Of a DNA stretch of 64,000 bases, positions 46,862 through 55,626 are shown piece by piece. The translations under genes were made by a program, and so were the position numbers. Every line of letters starts with the position of its first letter. Positions within the stretch are counted from its first letter, which is position 1. The notes beneath the pieces were generated by a model. That model did no database searches and was not told the origin of the DNA. It saw only the letters and a list, made by a program, of their open reading frames with translations. This DNA comes from Pseudomonas paraeruginosa PA7. Its GTDB lineage: Bacteria; Pseudomonadota; Gammaproteobacteria; Pseudomonadales; Pseudomonadaceae. The DNA is taken from positions 3,476,001 to 3,540,000 of the forward strand of contig NC_009656.1 in NCBI RefSeq assembly GCF_000017205.1, given 5' to 3'.

Positions 46862-47323
46862 ATGCCCACCTCGCTCGTTCTGAACGGCAAGGACATCACC
46901 CTCGATGTCGACCCGAATATGCCCCTTCTCTGGGCGATTCGCGAAAGCGCCGGCCTGCACGGCACCAAGTTCGGTTGCGGGATGGCCCAGTGCGGCGCCT
47001 GCACCGTGCACCTGGAAGGCACCGCGGTACGCTCCTGCGTGCTGCCGGTGTCCGCCGTCGCCGGCAAGCGCGTCACCACCATCGAAGGCATCCGGAGCAA
47101 GCCCGGCAAGGCCGTGCAGGACGCCTGGGTCAAGCTCCAGGTGCCACAGTGCGGCTATTGCCAGTCCGGCCAGATCATGTCCGCCACCGCGCTGCTGGAG
47201 CAGAACGCCAGCCCCAGCGACGCCGAGATCGATGCCGCGATGAACGGCAACATCTGCCGCTGCGCCGCCTATGCGCGGATCCGCGCCGCCATCCACGAAG
47301 CCGCCGACACCCTGAAGGCCTGA
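46862..47323 (+). CDS. [2Fe-2S] subunit of xanthine-oxidase-family dehydrogenase (IorA-like)
   Basis: This 153-residue iron-sulfur subunit has a plant-ferredoxin-type cluster ([13 protein letters not shown], about residues 39-51, with a further Cys near 60) and a second [2Fe-2S] cluster (CGYCQSGQ and CRCAAY, about 99-140). It transfers electrons from the molybdenum subunit. It resembles isoquinoline 1-oxidoreductase alpha chain. The molybdenum subunit follows four bases later. No FAD subunit or cytochrome gene is linked, so the electron acceptor is unknown. Confidence 0.9.
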   Translation: MPTSLVLNGKDITLDVDPNMPLLWAIRESAGLHGTKFGCGMAQCGACTVHLEGTAVRSCVLPVSAVAGKRVTTIEGIRSKPGKAVQDAWVKLQVPQCGYCQSGQIMSATALLEQNASPSDAEIDAAMNGNICRCAAYARIRAAIHEAADTLKA

Positions 47324-47327
47324 CGCC

Positions 47328-49523
47328 ATGAACAGCAAGATCGATCTGAGCAACGCCCTGCCCGGCTCGCGCCGCGGCTTCCTGAAAGGCGCCGCGGTGC
47401 TCGGCCTGAGCATCGGTTTCCAGTGGAGCGGCGCGCGCCGCGCGCTGGCCGCCGCCCTGCCGGAGTCCGGCTTCGCGCCCAACGCCTTCCTGCGGATCGC
47501 CCCGGACGACAGTGTCACGGTGATCGCCAAGCACGTGGAAATGGGCCAGGGCGCCTATACCGGCATCGCCACCATCGTCGCCGAGGAACTCGACGCGGAC
47601 TGGAACAAGGTCCGCGTGGAAAGCGCCCCCGCTGACGCCAAGCGCTACGCCAACCTGGCCTTTGGCACCATGCAGGGCACCGGCGGCAGTTCGGCGATGG
47701 CCAATTCCTGGATGCAACTGCGCGAGGCCGGGGCCAAGGCGCGGGCGATGCTGGTCGAGGCCGCCGCCCGCCAATGGCGGGTGCCGGCCGCCGAGCTGCG
47801 CACCCGCGACGGCTTCGTCGAACACCCGGCCAGCCAGCGCAAGGCCAGCTATGGCTCGCTGGCCGCGGCGGCGGCGGAACTGCCGGTGCCGGAAAAAGTG
47901 CAATTGAAGGATTCCAAGGACTTCCGCCTGATCGGCCACCAGGCTCCGCGCGTCGATGTGCCCGGCAAGACCGACGGCAGCGCGCAGTTCACCCTCGACG
48001 TCAACCTGCCCGGCATGCTGGTCGCCCTGCTCCAGCGCCCGCCGCTGTTCGGCGCCACGGTGAAAGCGTTCGACGCCACGGCGGCCAGGGCGATTCCGGG
48101 GGTGGTCGAGGTAGTCCAGGTGCCGCACGGCGTGGCGGTGGTCGCCAAGGGCTTCTGGGCGGCGAAGCAAGGCCGCGACGCGCTCAAGGTCGAATGGGAC
48201 GAGAGCAAGGCCGAGAAGCGTGGTTCCGAGGCGCTGATGGCGGAGTACCGCAAGCTCGCCGAGCAACCCGGCAAGCCCGCGCGCAGGGACGGCGACGCCG
48301 CCGGGGCGCTCGCCGGAGCGGCGAAGAAGGTCGCCGCCAGCTACGAATTCCCCTTTCTCGCCCATGCGCCGATGGAGCCGCTGGACGCGGTGGTCAGGCT
48401 GACCGCCGACAGTTGCGAGATCTGGGCCGGCGACCAGTTCCAGACCGTCGACCAGGGCAACGCGGCGCGCACCGCCGGGCTGAAGCCGGAGCAGGTGAAG
48501 ATCAACACGCTGTATGCCGGCGGCAGCTTCGGCCGACGCGCCAACGCCTGGTCGGACTACATCGTCGAGGCGGTATCGATCGCCAAGGCGCTGGGCGCCA
48601 ACGGCGTGCCGGTGAAACTGCAGTGGACCCGCGAAGACGATATCCATGGCGGCTTCTACCGGCCGATGTACTACCACAAGCTCGAAGCCGGGCTGGACGC
48701 CGACGGCAAGCTGGTCGGCTGGCAACATCGCATCGTCGGCCAGTCGATCCTGGAAGGCACGCCGTTCGCCGCGATGATGGTCAAGGACGGGATCGACGGC
48801 ACCTCGGTGGAAGGCGCCGCCAACCTGCCCTATGCGGTGCCCAACGTCTCGGTCGAGCTGAGCACCACCCAGGTCGGCGTACCGGCCCTGTGGTGGCGGG
48901 TGGTCGGCAGCTCGCACACGGTCTACGCGGTGGAGGCGTTCATCGACGAGGCGGCGCAGGCCGCCGGCAAGGATCCCTACCTGTTCCGCCGCGACCTGCT
49001 GGCAGAGCAGCCGCGCCTGCGCGGCGTGCTCGAACTGGCCGCGGAAAAGGCCGGCTGGGACCCGGCCAAGCCGCTGCCCGCCGGGCGCGGGCGCGGTATC
49101 GCGGTGACCGAGGCATTCAAGACCTTCGTCGCCCAGGTCGTCGAGGTCTCGGTGGACAAGGACGGCAAGCTGAAGGTCGAGCGGGTGGTCTGCGCGGTGG
49201 ACTGCGGTATCCCGATCAACCCTGACGTGATCGCCGCGCAGATGGAGGGCGGCATCGGCTTCGGCCTCGGCGCGGTCCTGCACAGCGCGATCACCCTGAA
49301 GGACGGCAAGGTCGAGCAGAACAACTTCGACGGCTACCAGGTGCTGCGGATCGCCGAGATGCCCAGGGTCGAGGTGCACATCGTGCCCTCTGGCGAAGCC
49401 CCCACCGGGGTCGGCGAACCCGGCGTGGCGCCGATCGGCCCGGCGCTGGCCAATGCGATCTTCGCCGCCACCGGCCAGCGCCTTTACCACCTGCCCTTCC
49501 CCACCACCTTCGCCAAGGCCTGA
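47328..49523 (+). CDS. Molybdopterin-binding subunit of aldehyde/isoquinoline oxidoreductase (IorB-like)
   Basis: This 731-residue catalytic subunit starts with a twin-arginine signal ([17 protein letters not shown], about residues 12-30), so the complex is exported folded to the periplasm. Family motifs are seen: [43 protein letters not shown] (molybdopterin contact), and [19 protein letters not shown] with the catalytic Glu. It follows the IorA-like subunit in one operon. The substrate class is aldehydes or N-heteroaromatics; the specific substrate cannot be told from sequence. Confidence 0.9.
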   Translation: MNSKIDLSNALPGSRRGFLKGAAVLGLSIGFQWSGARRALAAALPESGFAPNAFLRIAPDDSVTVIAKHVEMGQGAYTGIATIVAEELDADWNKVRVESAPADAKRYANLAFGTMQGTGGSSAMANSWMQLREAGAKARAMLVEAAARQWRVPAAELRTRDGFVEHPASQRKASYGSLAAAAAELPVPEKVQLKDSKDFRLIGHQAPRVDVPGKTDGSAQFTLDVNLPGMLVALLQRPPLFGATVKAFDATAARAIPGVVEVVQVPHGVAVVAKGFWAAKQGRDALKVEWDESKAEKRGSEALMAEYRKLAEQPGKPARRDGDAAGALAGAAKKVAASYEFPFLAHAPMEPLDAVVRLTADSCEIWAGDQFQTVDQGNAARTAGLKPEQVKINTLYAGGSFGRRANAWSDYIVEAVSIAKALGANGVPVKLQWTREDDIHGGFYRPMYYHKLEAGLDADGKLVGWQHRIVGQSILEGTPFAAMMVKDGIDGTSVEGAANLPYAVPNVSVELSTTQVGVPALWWRVVGSSHTVYAVEAFIDEAAQAAGKDPYLFRRDLLAEQPRLRGVLELAAEKAGWDPAKPLPAGRGRGIAVTEAFKTFVAQVVEVSVDKDGKLKVERVVCAVDCGIPINPDVIAAQMEGGIGFGLGAVLHSAITLKDGKVEQNNFDGYQVLRIAEMPRVEVHIVPSGEAPTGVGEPGVAPIGPALANAIFAATGQRLYHLPFPTTFAKA

Positions 49524-49680
49524 ACCAGGCGCCCGCCGGCGGCCCCGCGGCTGCCGGCGCGGCTCAGGCGACCATCCGGGGGCCGCCGCCGACCACGCCG
49601 GTCGCCCCGGCGTCGCGCCGATTTGCCTCCGCCCGGCGTCGGGCGCAGACTTCGACGTCCATTCGCCAGCGTAGCCAAGC

Positions 49681-50235
49681 ATGACCGAGCCTCTTCCTTC
49701 TTCGTCCCTGGGCCCCGCCCTGCGCCGCTGGCGCCTGCTGCACCGGGTCAAGCAGGCGCACGCCGCCGAGCTGTTCGGCGTGGCCCAGTCGACCATCTCG
49801 CGCTGGGAGTCCGGCGCCCAGGCACTGCGGGCGGAGGAACGGACACGCCTGGAAACCCTCCTCGGCGCCCGCCTGGAGACCGCCGCCGACCGGGCGCTGG
49901 CCCGCCTGGTCGATGGCAGCCCGCAGCCGATGCATCTGATCTGCGACCTCACCCACCGCCTGCTGGCCTGCTCGCCGGCGCGCGCCACGCAATTCGCCGT
50001 CCCCCTCGGCGACCTGCTCGGCCGTTCGCTGTGGCCGTATTGCAGCGAGGAGATCCTCCGCCAGGAAGCCGCCCTCGAGGACCTCGGCTGGCGCGAGCTG
50101 CTGGCGCCGCCGGCGCTGGAGTTCGCCAGCGGAACGAACGCCTCGACCATCGTGCCGATCCGGCGCAGCCGCTGCCGCTGGACCCGCCTGACGCTCTCCG
50201 ACGGCCGCGCGGTGCGGCTGGTGGAAACCCTCTGA
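49681..50235 (+). CDS. XRE-family transcriptional regulator
   Basis: This 184-residue protein has an N-terminal helix-turn-helix (HRVKQAHAAELFGVAQSTISRWESGAQAL, about residues 20-49). The rest (residues 60-180) is an unrecognised effector-like domain with a CDLTHRLLACSPA segment resembling a PAS-type fold. It is transcribed away from the iorAB-like pair, 157 bases downstream in the same direction, and may control it. No operator was identified. Confidence 0.8.
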   Translation: MTEPLPSSSLGPALRRWRLLHRVKQAHAAELFGVAQSTISRWESGAQALRAEERTRLETLLGARLETAADRALARLVDGSPQPMHLICDLTHRLLACSPARATQFAVPLGDLLGRSLWPYCSEEILRQEAALEDLGWRELLAPPALEFASGTNASTIVPIRRSRCRWTRLTLSDGRAVRLVETL

Positions 50236-50323
50236 ACGGCACCGCGGATATTTTATCCGTGGACCGCCGGCGTCCCCGCGCCTAGGCTTGCAGGCTCGCT
50301 TCATCCGTAGCGGAGCCCCTGCC

Positions 50324-50902
50324 ATGTCCCTCGAACTGCTGAAGAACCGCCTCGACTTCCTCCGCGAAGCCGAACGCCTGAAAGATGTCCTGCGCTCCGC
50401 GCATACGTCTTCCGGTCGCCCGGAAAGCACCGCCGAACACAGTTGGCGGCTGTGCCTGATGGCGCTGGCCTTCGAGGATCAACTGGCCGGCCTGGACCTC
50501 GGCAAGGTCCTGCGCATGTGCGTGGTCCACGACCTCGGCGAAGCGATCCACGGCGACATCCCAGCCGTCGAGCAGGCCGCGCACCCGGACAAGGGCGAAC
50601 AGGAACGCGCCGACCTGTTGCAGTTGACTCGTCACCTCGACGCGCCGCTGCGCGAACGCCTGCTCGCCCTGTGGGACGAATACGAGCGCGGCGAGTCCGC
50701 CGAAGCCCTGGCAGTGAAGGCCCTGGACAAGCTGGAAACCCTGCTCCAGCACACCCAGGGCGACAATCCGGCGGACTTCGACTATGCCTTCAACCTCGAC
50801 TACGGCCGTCGCTATACCGACCGCGCACCGCTGTTCAAGGCCCTGCGCGAGCTACTCGACGCCAAGACCCGACAGCGCCTCGCAGCTCGGCGCGACGCCT
50901 AG
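50324..50902 (+). CDS. HD-domain nucleotidase (YfbR/5'-deoxynucleotidase-like)
   Basis: This 192-residue metal-dependent phosphohydrolase has the HD triad: His39 (STAEHSW), His69-Asp70 (CVVHDLGEAIHGDIP) and a distal Asp in VKALDKLETLLQHT (about residue 133). It fits the YfbR-type 5'-deoxyribonucleotidase subgroup. The frame is open 12 codons upstream, but the ATG at 50324 follows CGGAGCC at the right distance. The gene is convergent with the bap secretion genes. Confidence 0.85.
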   Translation: MSLELLKNRLDFLREAERLKDVLRSAHTSSGRPESTAEHSWRLCLMALAFEDQLAGLDLGKVLRMCVVHDLGEAIHGDIPAVEQAAHPDKGEQERADLLQLTRHLDAPLRERLLALWDEYERGESAEALAVKALDKLETLLQHTQGDNPADFDYAFNLDYGRRYTDRAPLFKALRELLDAKTRQRLAARRDA

Positions 50903-51010
50903 CGTGGGCCCGCCCGGGCAGCGTTACCAGCGCCACCGCCTACGTAGCTCGCCATGGCTACAGGGAAGCGGCTGGCACGTTTCCACCGACCGGGGCCTAT
51001 CCTGCACGCT

Positions 51011-52198
51011 TCAGTAAAGGCGCGCCTTGATCAGCGGGCGCAGCAGGTAGTTCAGCACGCTGCGCTTGCCGCTGAGGATGTCCACCTCGGCGACCATCCC
51101 CGGAATGATCGGCAATACCTCCTCGCCGCGCTTCAACTGGCTGCCGTCGGTCTTGATCAGCACCTGGTAGTAGGACTCCTTGCCATGCGGGGTGTCCTCC
51201 TCGATGGTGTCGGCGCTGATCTGCTCCAGGGTGCCCTTGAGATCGCCATAGATGGTGTAGTCGTAGGCGGTGATCTTCACCTTGGCCGGCATGCCGGGCA
51301 CCAGGAAGGCCACGTCGCGCGGCTTGATCTTCGCCTCCACCAGCAGGCGCTCCTCCACCGGGATCACTTCCATGATCGGCTCGCCGGGCTGGATCACCCC
51401 GCCGCGGGTGTTGATCAGCACGGTGTTCACCCGGCCACGCACCGGCGACAGGATCTCGGTGCGGCGCAACTGGTCCTGGCGCTGCTGGACGATCGGCTCC
51501 AGGGCGCTGAGATCGGCCTTGCGCTGCGCGCGCTCGGTGTAGGCGTCCTGGAAATAGGTGCTCTTCAGTTCGGTCAGCTTGCCGCTGAGGGTGGCGATGT
51601 CCTGGCTCAGCTTCAGCGCCTCCATCTGGCTCACCGCGCGCTTGGCCACCAGCGGGCGTACCAGGTCGAGCTGGCTCTGCGCCAGGTGGATCTGCCGCTG
51701 GATCGCCTGGCTGCCTTCCAGCAGCTTGTCGCGCCGCGACTTGAACAGCTCGCGCTCGGAACGCGCCAACGGCCCGTCGGGATCGACATCCGGCGGGAAC
51801 TCGATGCTCTTCCTGCCGAGCACCTCGGCATCCAGCCGGGCGATGGCCGCACGCAGCACGCTGGCCTGGTTGGCCGACTCCTGGAAGTTGGTGAGGAAGC
51901 GCGTCTCGTCCAGGCGCACCAGCGGCTGGCCGACTTCCACCAGGTCGCCCTCCTTCACCAGCAGGCGGTCGAGGATGCCACCCTCCAGGCTCTGGATCTT
52001 CTGGATCCGACTGAACGGCACCACCCGGCCATCGCCACGGGTCACCTCGTCCAGTTGCGCCCAAGCGGCCCAGCCGATGAACAGCAGCACGCAGCCGAGC
52101 AGGGTCCAGAGCAGCGGCCGGTAGACCGGATGGGTAGCCGCCAGCAGCGGGTCGGCCAGTTGCCGGCGCAGGGCGGCGGCATTGCGCTCAGATTCCAT
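51011..52198 (-). CDS. bapD: Type I secretion membrane-fusion protein (HlyD family)
   Basis: This 395-residue periplasmic adaptor has one N-terminal transmembrane helix (about residues 29-48, PLLWTLLGCVLLFIGWAAWA), a lipoyl-like half, a long coiled-coil (about 120-235) and a beta-barrel with the HlyD signature (LNYLLRPLIKARLY end). It links the inner-membrane ABC transporter to the outer-membrane channel for export of the giant adhesin. It overlaps the ABC gene by 11 bases. Members of this cluster are reported to affect biofilm antibiotic tolerance in P. aeruginosa. I use bapD from recall of cluster order. Confidence 0.92.
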   Translation of the reverse strand: MESERNAAALRRQLADPLLAATHPVYRPLLWTLLGCVLLFIGWAAWAQLDEVTRGDGRVVPFSRIQKIQSLEGGILDRLLVKEGDLVEVGQPLVRLDETRFLTNFQESANQASVLRAAIARLDAEVLGRKSIEFPPDVDPDGPLARSERELFKSRRDKLLEGSQAIQRQIHLAQSQLDLVRPLVAKRAVSQMEALKLSQDIATLSGKLTELKSTYFQDAYTERAQRKADLSALEPIVQQRQDQLRRTEILSPVRGRVNTVLINTRGGVIQPGEPIMEVIPVEERLLVEAKIKPRDVAFLVPGMPAKVKITAYDYTIYGDLKGTLEQISADTIEEDTPHGKESYYQVLIKTDGSQLKRGEEVLPIIPGMVAEVDILSGKRSVLNYLLRPLIKARLY

Positions 52199-54359
52199 GG
52201 TTGCCTCCTTCGGCGGCCTGCGGCGCCTGTACCTGGTTGCCCTGCACCACCTGTTCCAGCGGGCCGTCCATGATCACCCTGCCCTGGCGCAGGACCACCG
52301 CGCGCTCGACCAGGGCGAGCATGCTTTTCTTGTGGGTGGTGATAACCAGGGTGCGCTTGCCCAGCCATTGCTGCAGGTAGTCGATGACCTGCTTCTCGCT
52401 GGTCTGGTCGAAGGCGGCGGTCGGCTCGTCGAGCAGCAGGATCGGCGGATCCTGCAACAGTACCCGGGCCAGCCCGACGGCCTGGCGCTGGCCGCCGGAA
52501 AGGCTGGCGTTGCCCTGGATCGGCATGTCCAGGCCCAGCGGGTGGCCGCGGACGAAGGCGCCCAGGCCGACCCCGTCGAGGGTTCCCAGCAGTTCCTCGT
52601 CGCTCAGCGCGGCGTTCTCCAGGTTGAGGTTGTCGCGCAGGCTGCCATGGAACAGCGCCACGTCCTGCGGCAGGTAGCCGATGCCACGCTGGCGGTCGGC
52701 CGGGTCGATCTGGGTCAGGCTGACGTCGTCCAGCAGCAGGCGGCCCGACTGCATGTCGAGCAGGCCGCTGAGCAGGCGCAGCAGGGTCGACTTGCCGGCG
52801 CCGTTGCCGCCGAGCAGCGCCACCCGCTCGCCGGCGCGGATGCCCAGTGCCTGCACGTCGACCACCGGTGGACTGTCGCCGTGGGCCAGGCGCACGCCTT
52901 CCAGGCGATAGTTTCCCAGCAGGCGCTCCTTGTGCACGAAGCGCTTGCCCTTGGGCCGCTCCTGCTCGGCGCTCATCAGTTGGTCGAGGCCTTCCATCGC
53001 CACCTTGGTGTGCTGCCAGCGGCCGAGGATGCCGGCCGCCTGCGACAGCGGCGCGATGGCCCGCGAGGCGAGGATCGAACAGGCGACCAGGGCGCCGACG
53101 GTCATCGCGCCCTCGCTGATCCGATAGACGCCGAACACCACCACGCCGACGTAGCAGAGTTGCTGGACGATGCCCGCCAGGTAGCTCAGGGTCGAGGCCA
53201 GGGTATGGGTCTTCATCGCCGTGCCGGCCAGCTCGCCGGTCAGGCTTTCCCACTGGTGCAGGCAACGACCCTCGGCGCGGGTCGCCTTGACCGTCTCCAG
53301 ATGCTCGAAGGCTTCCAGCAGCACGCCGTTCTTCATCGCCCCCTCGCGCAGGTTCTGTCGCGACAGGTGGCCGAGCAGGCGCTGGGTCAGCAGTCCCGGC
53401 AGGACCATCAGCACGCAGGCCACCAGCGGCACCCAGACCACGTGGCCGCCGATCAGCGCGATGATCAGCAGGAAGATCGCCACGAACGGCAGGTCGCTGA
53501 TCAGCGCCGCGCTGGACGAGGTGAAGAACTCGCGCACCGACTCGAACTCCCGCACCTGGGTACTGAAGGCGCCCATCGACGCCGGCTTGGCGGCGATGCG
53601 CGTGCTCAGTACGCGGGAGAACAACAGTGTCGAGAGCTGCAGGTCGAGGCGCTTGCCGAGCACGTTGAGCAGATGCCCGCGCATGATCCGTAGCACGCCG
53701 TCGAGGACGATCGCCAGGGCCACGCCGCTGGCCAGGATCCACAGGGTGTCGAACGCCGCGTTGGGCACCACGCGGTCGTAGACCTGCATGGCGAACAGCG
53801 CCGAGGCCACCGCCAGGACGTTGGCCATCAGAGCCGCGGCGGTAACCTCGGCATAGGAGCGCCAGAGGCGCTTGAGCGGGCCGAAGAACCAGTGTTCGGG
53901 CAAGGCGCTGGCATAGTCGCCAACCCTCCCGTCCGGCCGGTAGCGGCACTTGGCGAAGATCGCCGTGCCGCTGTAGAGCGCCTCCAGCTCGCGCAGCGGC
54001 AGGCGTTCGCGGCCGCCGTCGCTCTGCGGCACCAGCACCTCGGCGTGCTCGCCGTCGTTGCCGACCAGCACCAGGCTGCCGCCATCGTCGAGCAACAGCA
54101 GGGCCGGCAGCAGGTAGGCGTCGATCCGCCGCAGCGGCTGCCGCTCGACCCGGGCGGTGATATCGGCCCGGCGCAGCGCGCGGGCCACCAGGTGCAACGG
54201 CAGGCGGCCGTGTTCCAGCGGCATGCCGTCCACCAGCTCGGCGTCGCCGAGCGGCCGGCCGAGCTGCCGGCAGAGCAGCAACAGGCCCTGGCGCAACGGG
54301 TCGACGACGGGGTCGTGGTTGAGGATCACGACGTTATCCGGGGTTTTCTCAGCTTCCAT
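52188..54359 (-). CDS. bapC: Type I secretion ABC transporter with C39-like domain
   Basis: This 723-residue protein has an N-terminal C39-like domain (about residues 15-140), six membrane helices (about 160-430) and a nucleotide-binding domain with Walker A GGNGAGKST, signature LSGGQ, Walker B ILLLDEPTAAFD and the switch His in VITTHK. The catalytic Cys of C39 peptidases is absent, so the N-domain is expected to bind substrate, not cleave it, as in LapB-type exporters. Adjacent genes encode the adaptor and the outer-membrane channel. It overlaps both by about ten bases. Confidence 0.93.
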   Translation of the reverse strand: MEAEKTPDNVVILNHDPVVDPLRQGLLLLCRQLGRPLGDAELVDGMPLEHGRLPLHLVARALRRADITARVERQPLRRIDAYLLPALLLLDDGGSLVLVGNDGEHAEVLVPQSDGGRERLPLRELEALYSGTAIFAKCRYRPDGRVGDYASALPEHWFFGPLKRLWRSYAEVTAAALMANVLAVASALFAMQVYDRVVPNAAFDTLWILASGVALAIVLDGVLRIMRGHLLNVLGKRLDLQLSTLLFSRVLSTRIAAKPASMGAFSTQVREFESVREFFTSSSAALISDLPFVAIFLLIIALIGGHVVWVPLVACVLMVLPGLLTQRLLGHLSRQNLREGAMKNGVLLEAFEHLETVKATRAEGRCLHQWESLTGELAGTAMKTHTLASTLSYLAGIVQQLCYVGVVVFGVYRISEGAMTVGALVACSILASRAIAPLSQAAGILGRWQHTKVAMEGLDQLMSAEQERPKGKRFVHKERLLGNYRLEGVRLAHGDSPPVVDVQALGIRAGERVALLGGNGAGKSTLLRLLSGLLDMQSGRLLLDDVSLTQIDPADRQRGIGYLPQDVALFHGSLRDNLNLENAALSDEELLGTLDGVGLGAFVRGHPLGLDMPIQGNASLSGGQRQAVGLARVLLQDPPILLLDEPTAAFDQTSEKQVIDYLQQWLGKRTLVITTHKKSMLALVERAVVLRQGRVIMDGPLEQVVQGNQVQAPQAAEGGNHGI

Positions 54360-55626
54360 GATTCAGCCGGTTCTCCAATAGCGGACCCAACAGGCCGACT
54401 TGCGCGGCCGCCCGATACTCGATGCGCTTGCGTTCGATACGCAGGTTGATCAGTTGCCGCTCCGCCTCGAAGCGCTCGCGCTGCACGTTGAGCAGGTCGA
54501 TCACGTCGCGCCGGCCGACCTCGAACTGCTCGCGATAGAGCTCGCCGACCTGCTCCGACTCGGTCACCTGCTGGGTCAACGACTGTTCCCGCCAGCGCAG
54601 CGTGTCGCCGTTGTCGAAGAGGTTCTGCAGTTGCCGGCGGATGTCGCGCTGCATCGCGTCGGCGGTCCATTTCGCCGACTCCAGGCGCTGCTGCGCGGCG
54701 GTCGGCCGGCGGAAGTTGGAAAGCCCCTGGAAGGTATCCATGCGGAAGCGCAGGGATACCACCGAGTCGCTCTCCGGATGCCCACCGATCTCCCGGCGCA
54801 GCGCGCTGGCCTCCAGGTTCAGCTGCGGCAGCAGAGAGGCCTTGGCCTCGCGGACCTCGGCCTCGGCGACATTGGCGTCCTCCAGGGCCTTGCGCTGCAA
54901 AGGCGATTCGCGGATCACCCGCGCCATATCGCTGGCCGCCAGGTAGCGTTGCAGCGACATCGGCTCAGGCTCCACCAGGTCGGCAGGCTCCTGGCCGACC
55001 AGGATCGCGTACTGGTTGCGCGCGTCCTGCAGGTTGCCCTTTTCCAGTGACAGCTGTTCCTGGGCACGCGCCAGCTCCAGGTTGGCGCGGTCCAGCTCGC
55101 TGCGGTCGGCATAGCCGTCGCCGCCGCGCGCCTGGGTCATCTCGCGGATGCCATCGAGGCGCTGGATGTGCGCGCGTACCGCCTCGACCCGGCGCTCCGA
55201 GGCGAGCACGTCGAGATAGGTCTCGACGATGTCCAGCGCCGCGTCGTCGCGCGCCACCAGCACCGCCTCGGACAGCTTGCGCTGGGTCGCGCTGGCGCTG
55301 TCCACCTTGCTCGTCACCCGCCCCCAGTCGTACAGCATCTGCGACGCGGTGAGATCGTAGACGATCTCGCCGAAGTCGAACTCCTGCGGCCCTCCGGACA
55401 TCGTGACGGAGGGGTAGTACCCCCCTTTGGCCATCTCCACCTCGGTGCCTGCGCGGTCCGCTTCGGCCATCGCGGATCGTACTTCCGGGTGGATCGCCAG
55501 CCCTGCCCTGACCGCCTGGTCCAGGGGCATGGCCGGCGCGAACATCGGCAGGCCCAGGGAAAGGAGCCAGATGGCTCCCTTCCCGCACCGCCGTCCCTTG
55601 CGCGCGTACTGCCGGCGCCCGCGCAT
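54349..55626 (-). CDS. bapB: TolC-like outer-membrane channel of the Bap type I system
   Basis: This 425-residue outer-membrane factor has a signal peptide (about residues 1-33, basic start, GAIWLLSLGLPMFAPAMP) and the TolC/LapE repeat of long helices and strands: AVRAGLAIHPEVRSAMAEADRAG, DYVR-like ETYLDVLASERRVEAVRAHI, and RDVIDLLNVQRERFEAERQLINL near the end. The start overlaps the stop of the adhesin gene by one base, so adhesin and secretion genes form one operon in the order bapA, B, C, D. Confidence 0.93.
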   Translation of the reverse strand: MRGRRQYARKGRRCGKGAIWLLSLGLPMFAPAMPLDQAVRAGLAIHPEVRSAMAEADRAGTEVEMAKGGYYPSVTMSGGPQEFDFGEIVYDLTASQMLYDWGRVTSKVDSASATQRKLSEAVLVARDDAALDIVETYLDVLASERRVEAVRAHIQRLDGIREMTQARGGDGYADRSELDRANLELARAQEQLSLEKGNLQDARNQYAILVGQEPADLVEPEPMSLQRYLAASDMARVIRESPLQRKALEDANVAEAEVREAKASLLPQLNLEASALRREIGGHPESDSVVSLRFRMDTFQGLSNFRRPTAAQQRLESAKWTADAMQRDIRRQLQNLFDNGDTLRWREQSLTQQVTESEQVGELYREQFEVGRRDVIDLLNVQRERFEAERQLINLRIERKRIEYRAAAQVGLLGPLLENRLNHGS

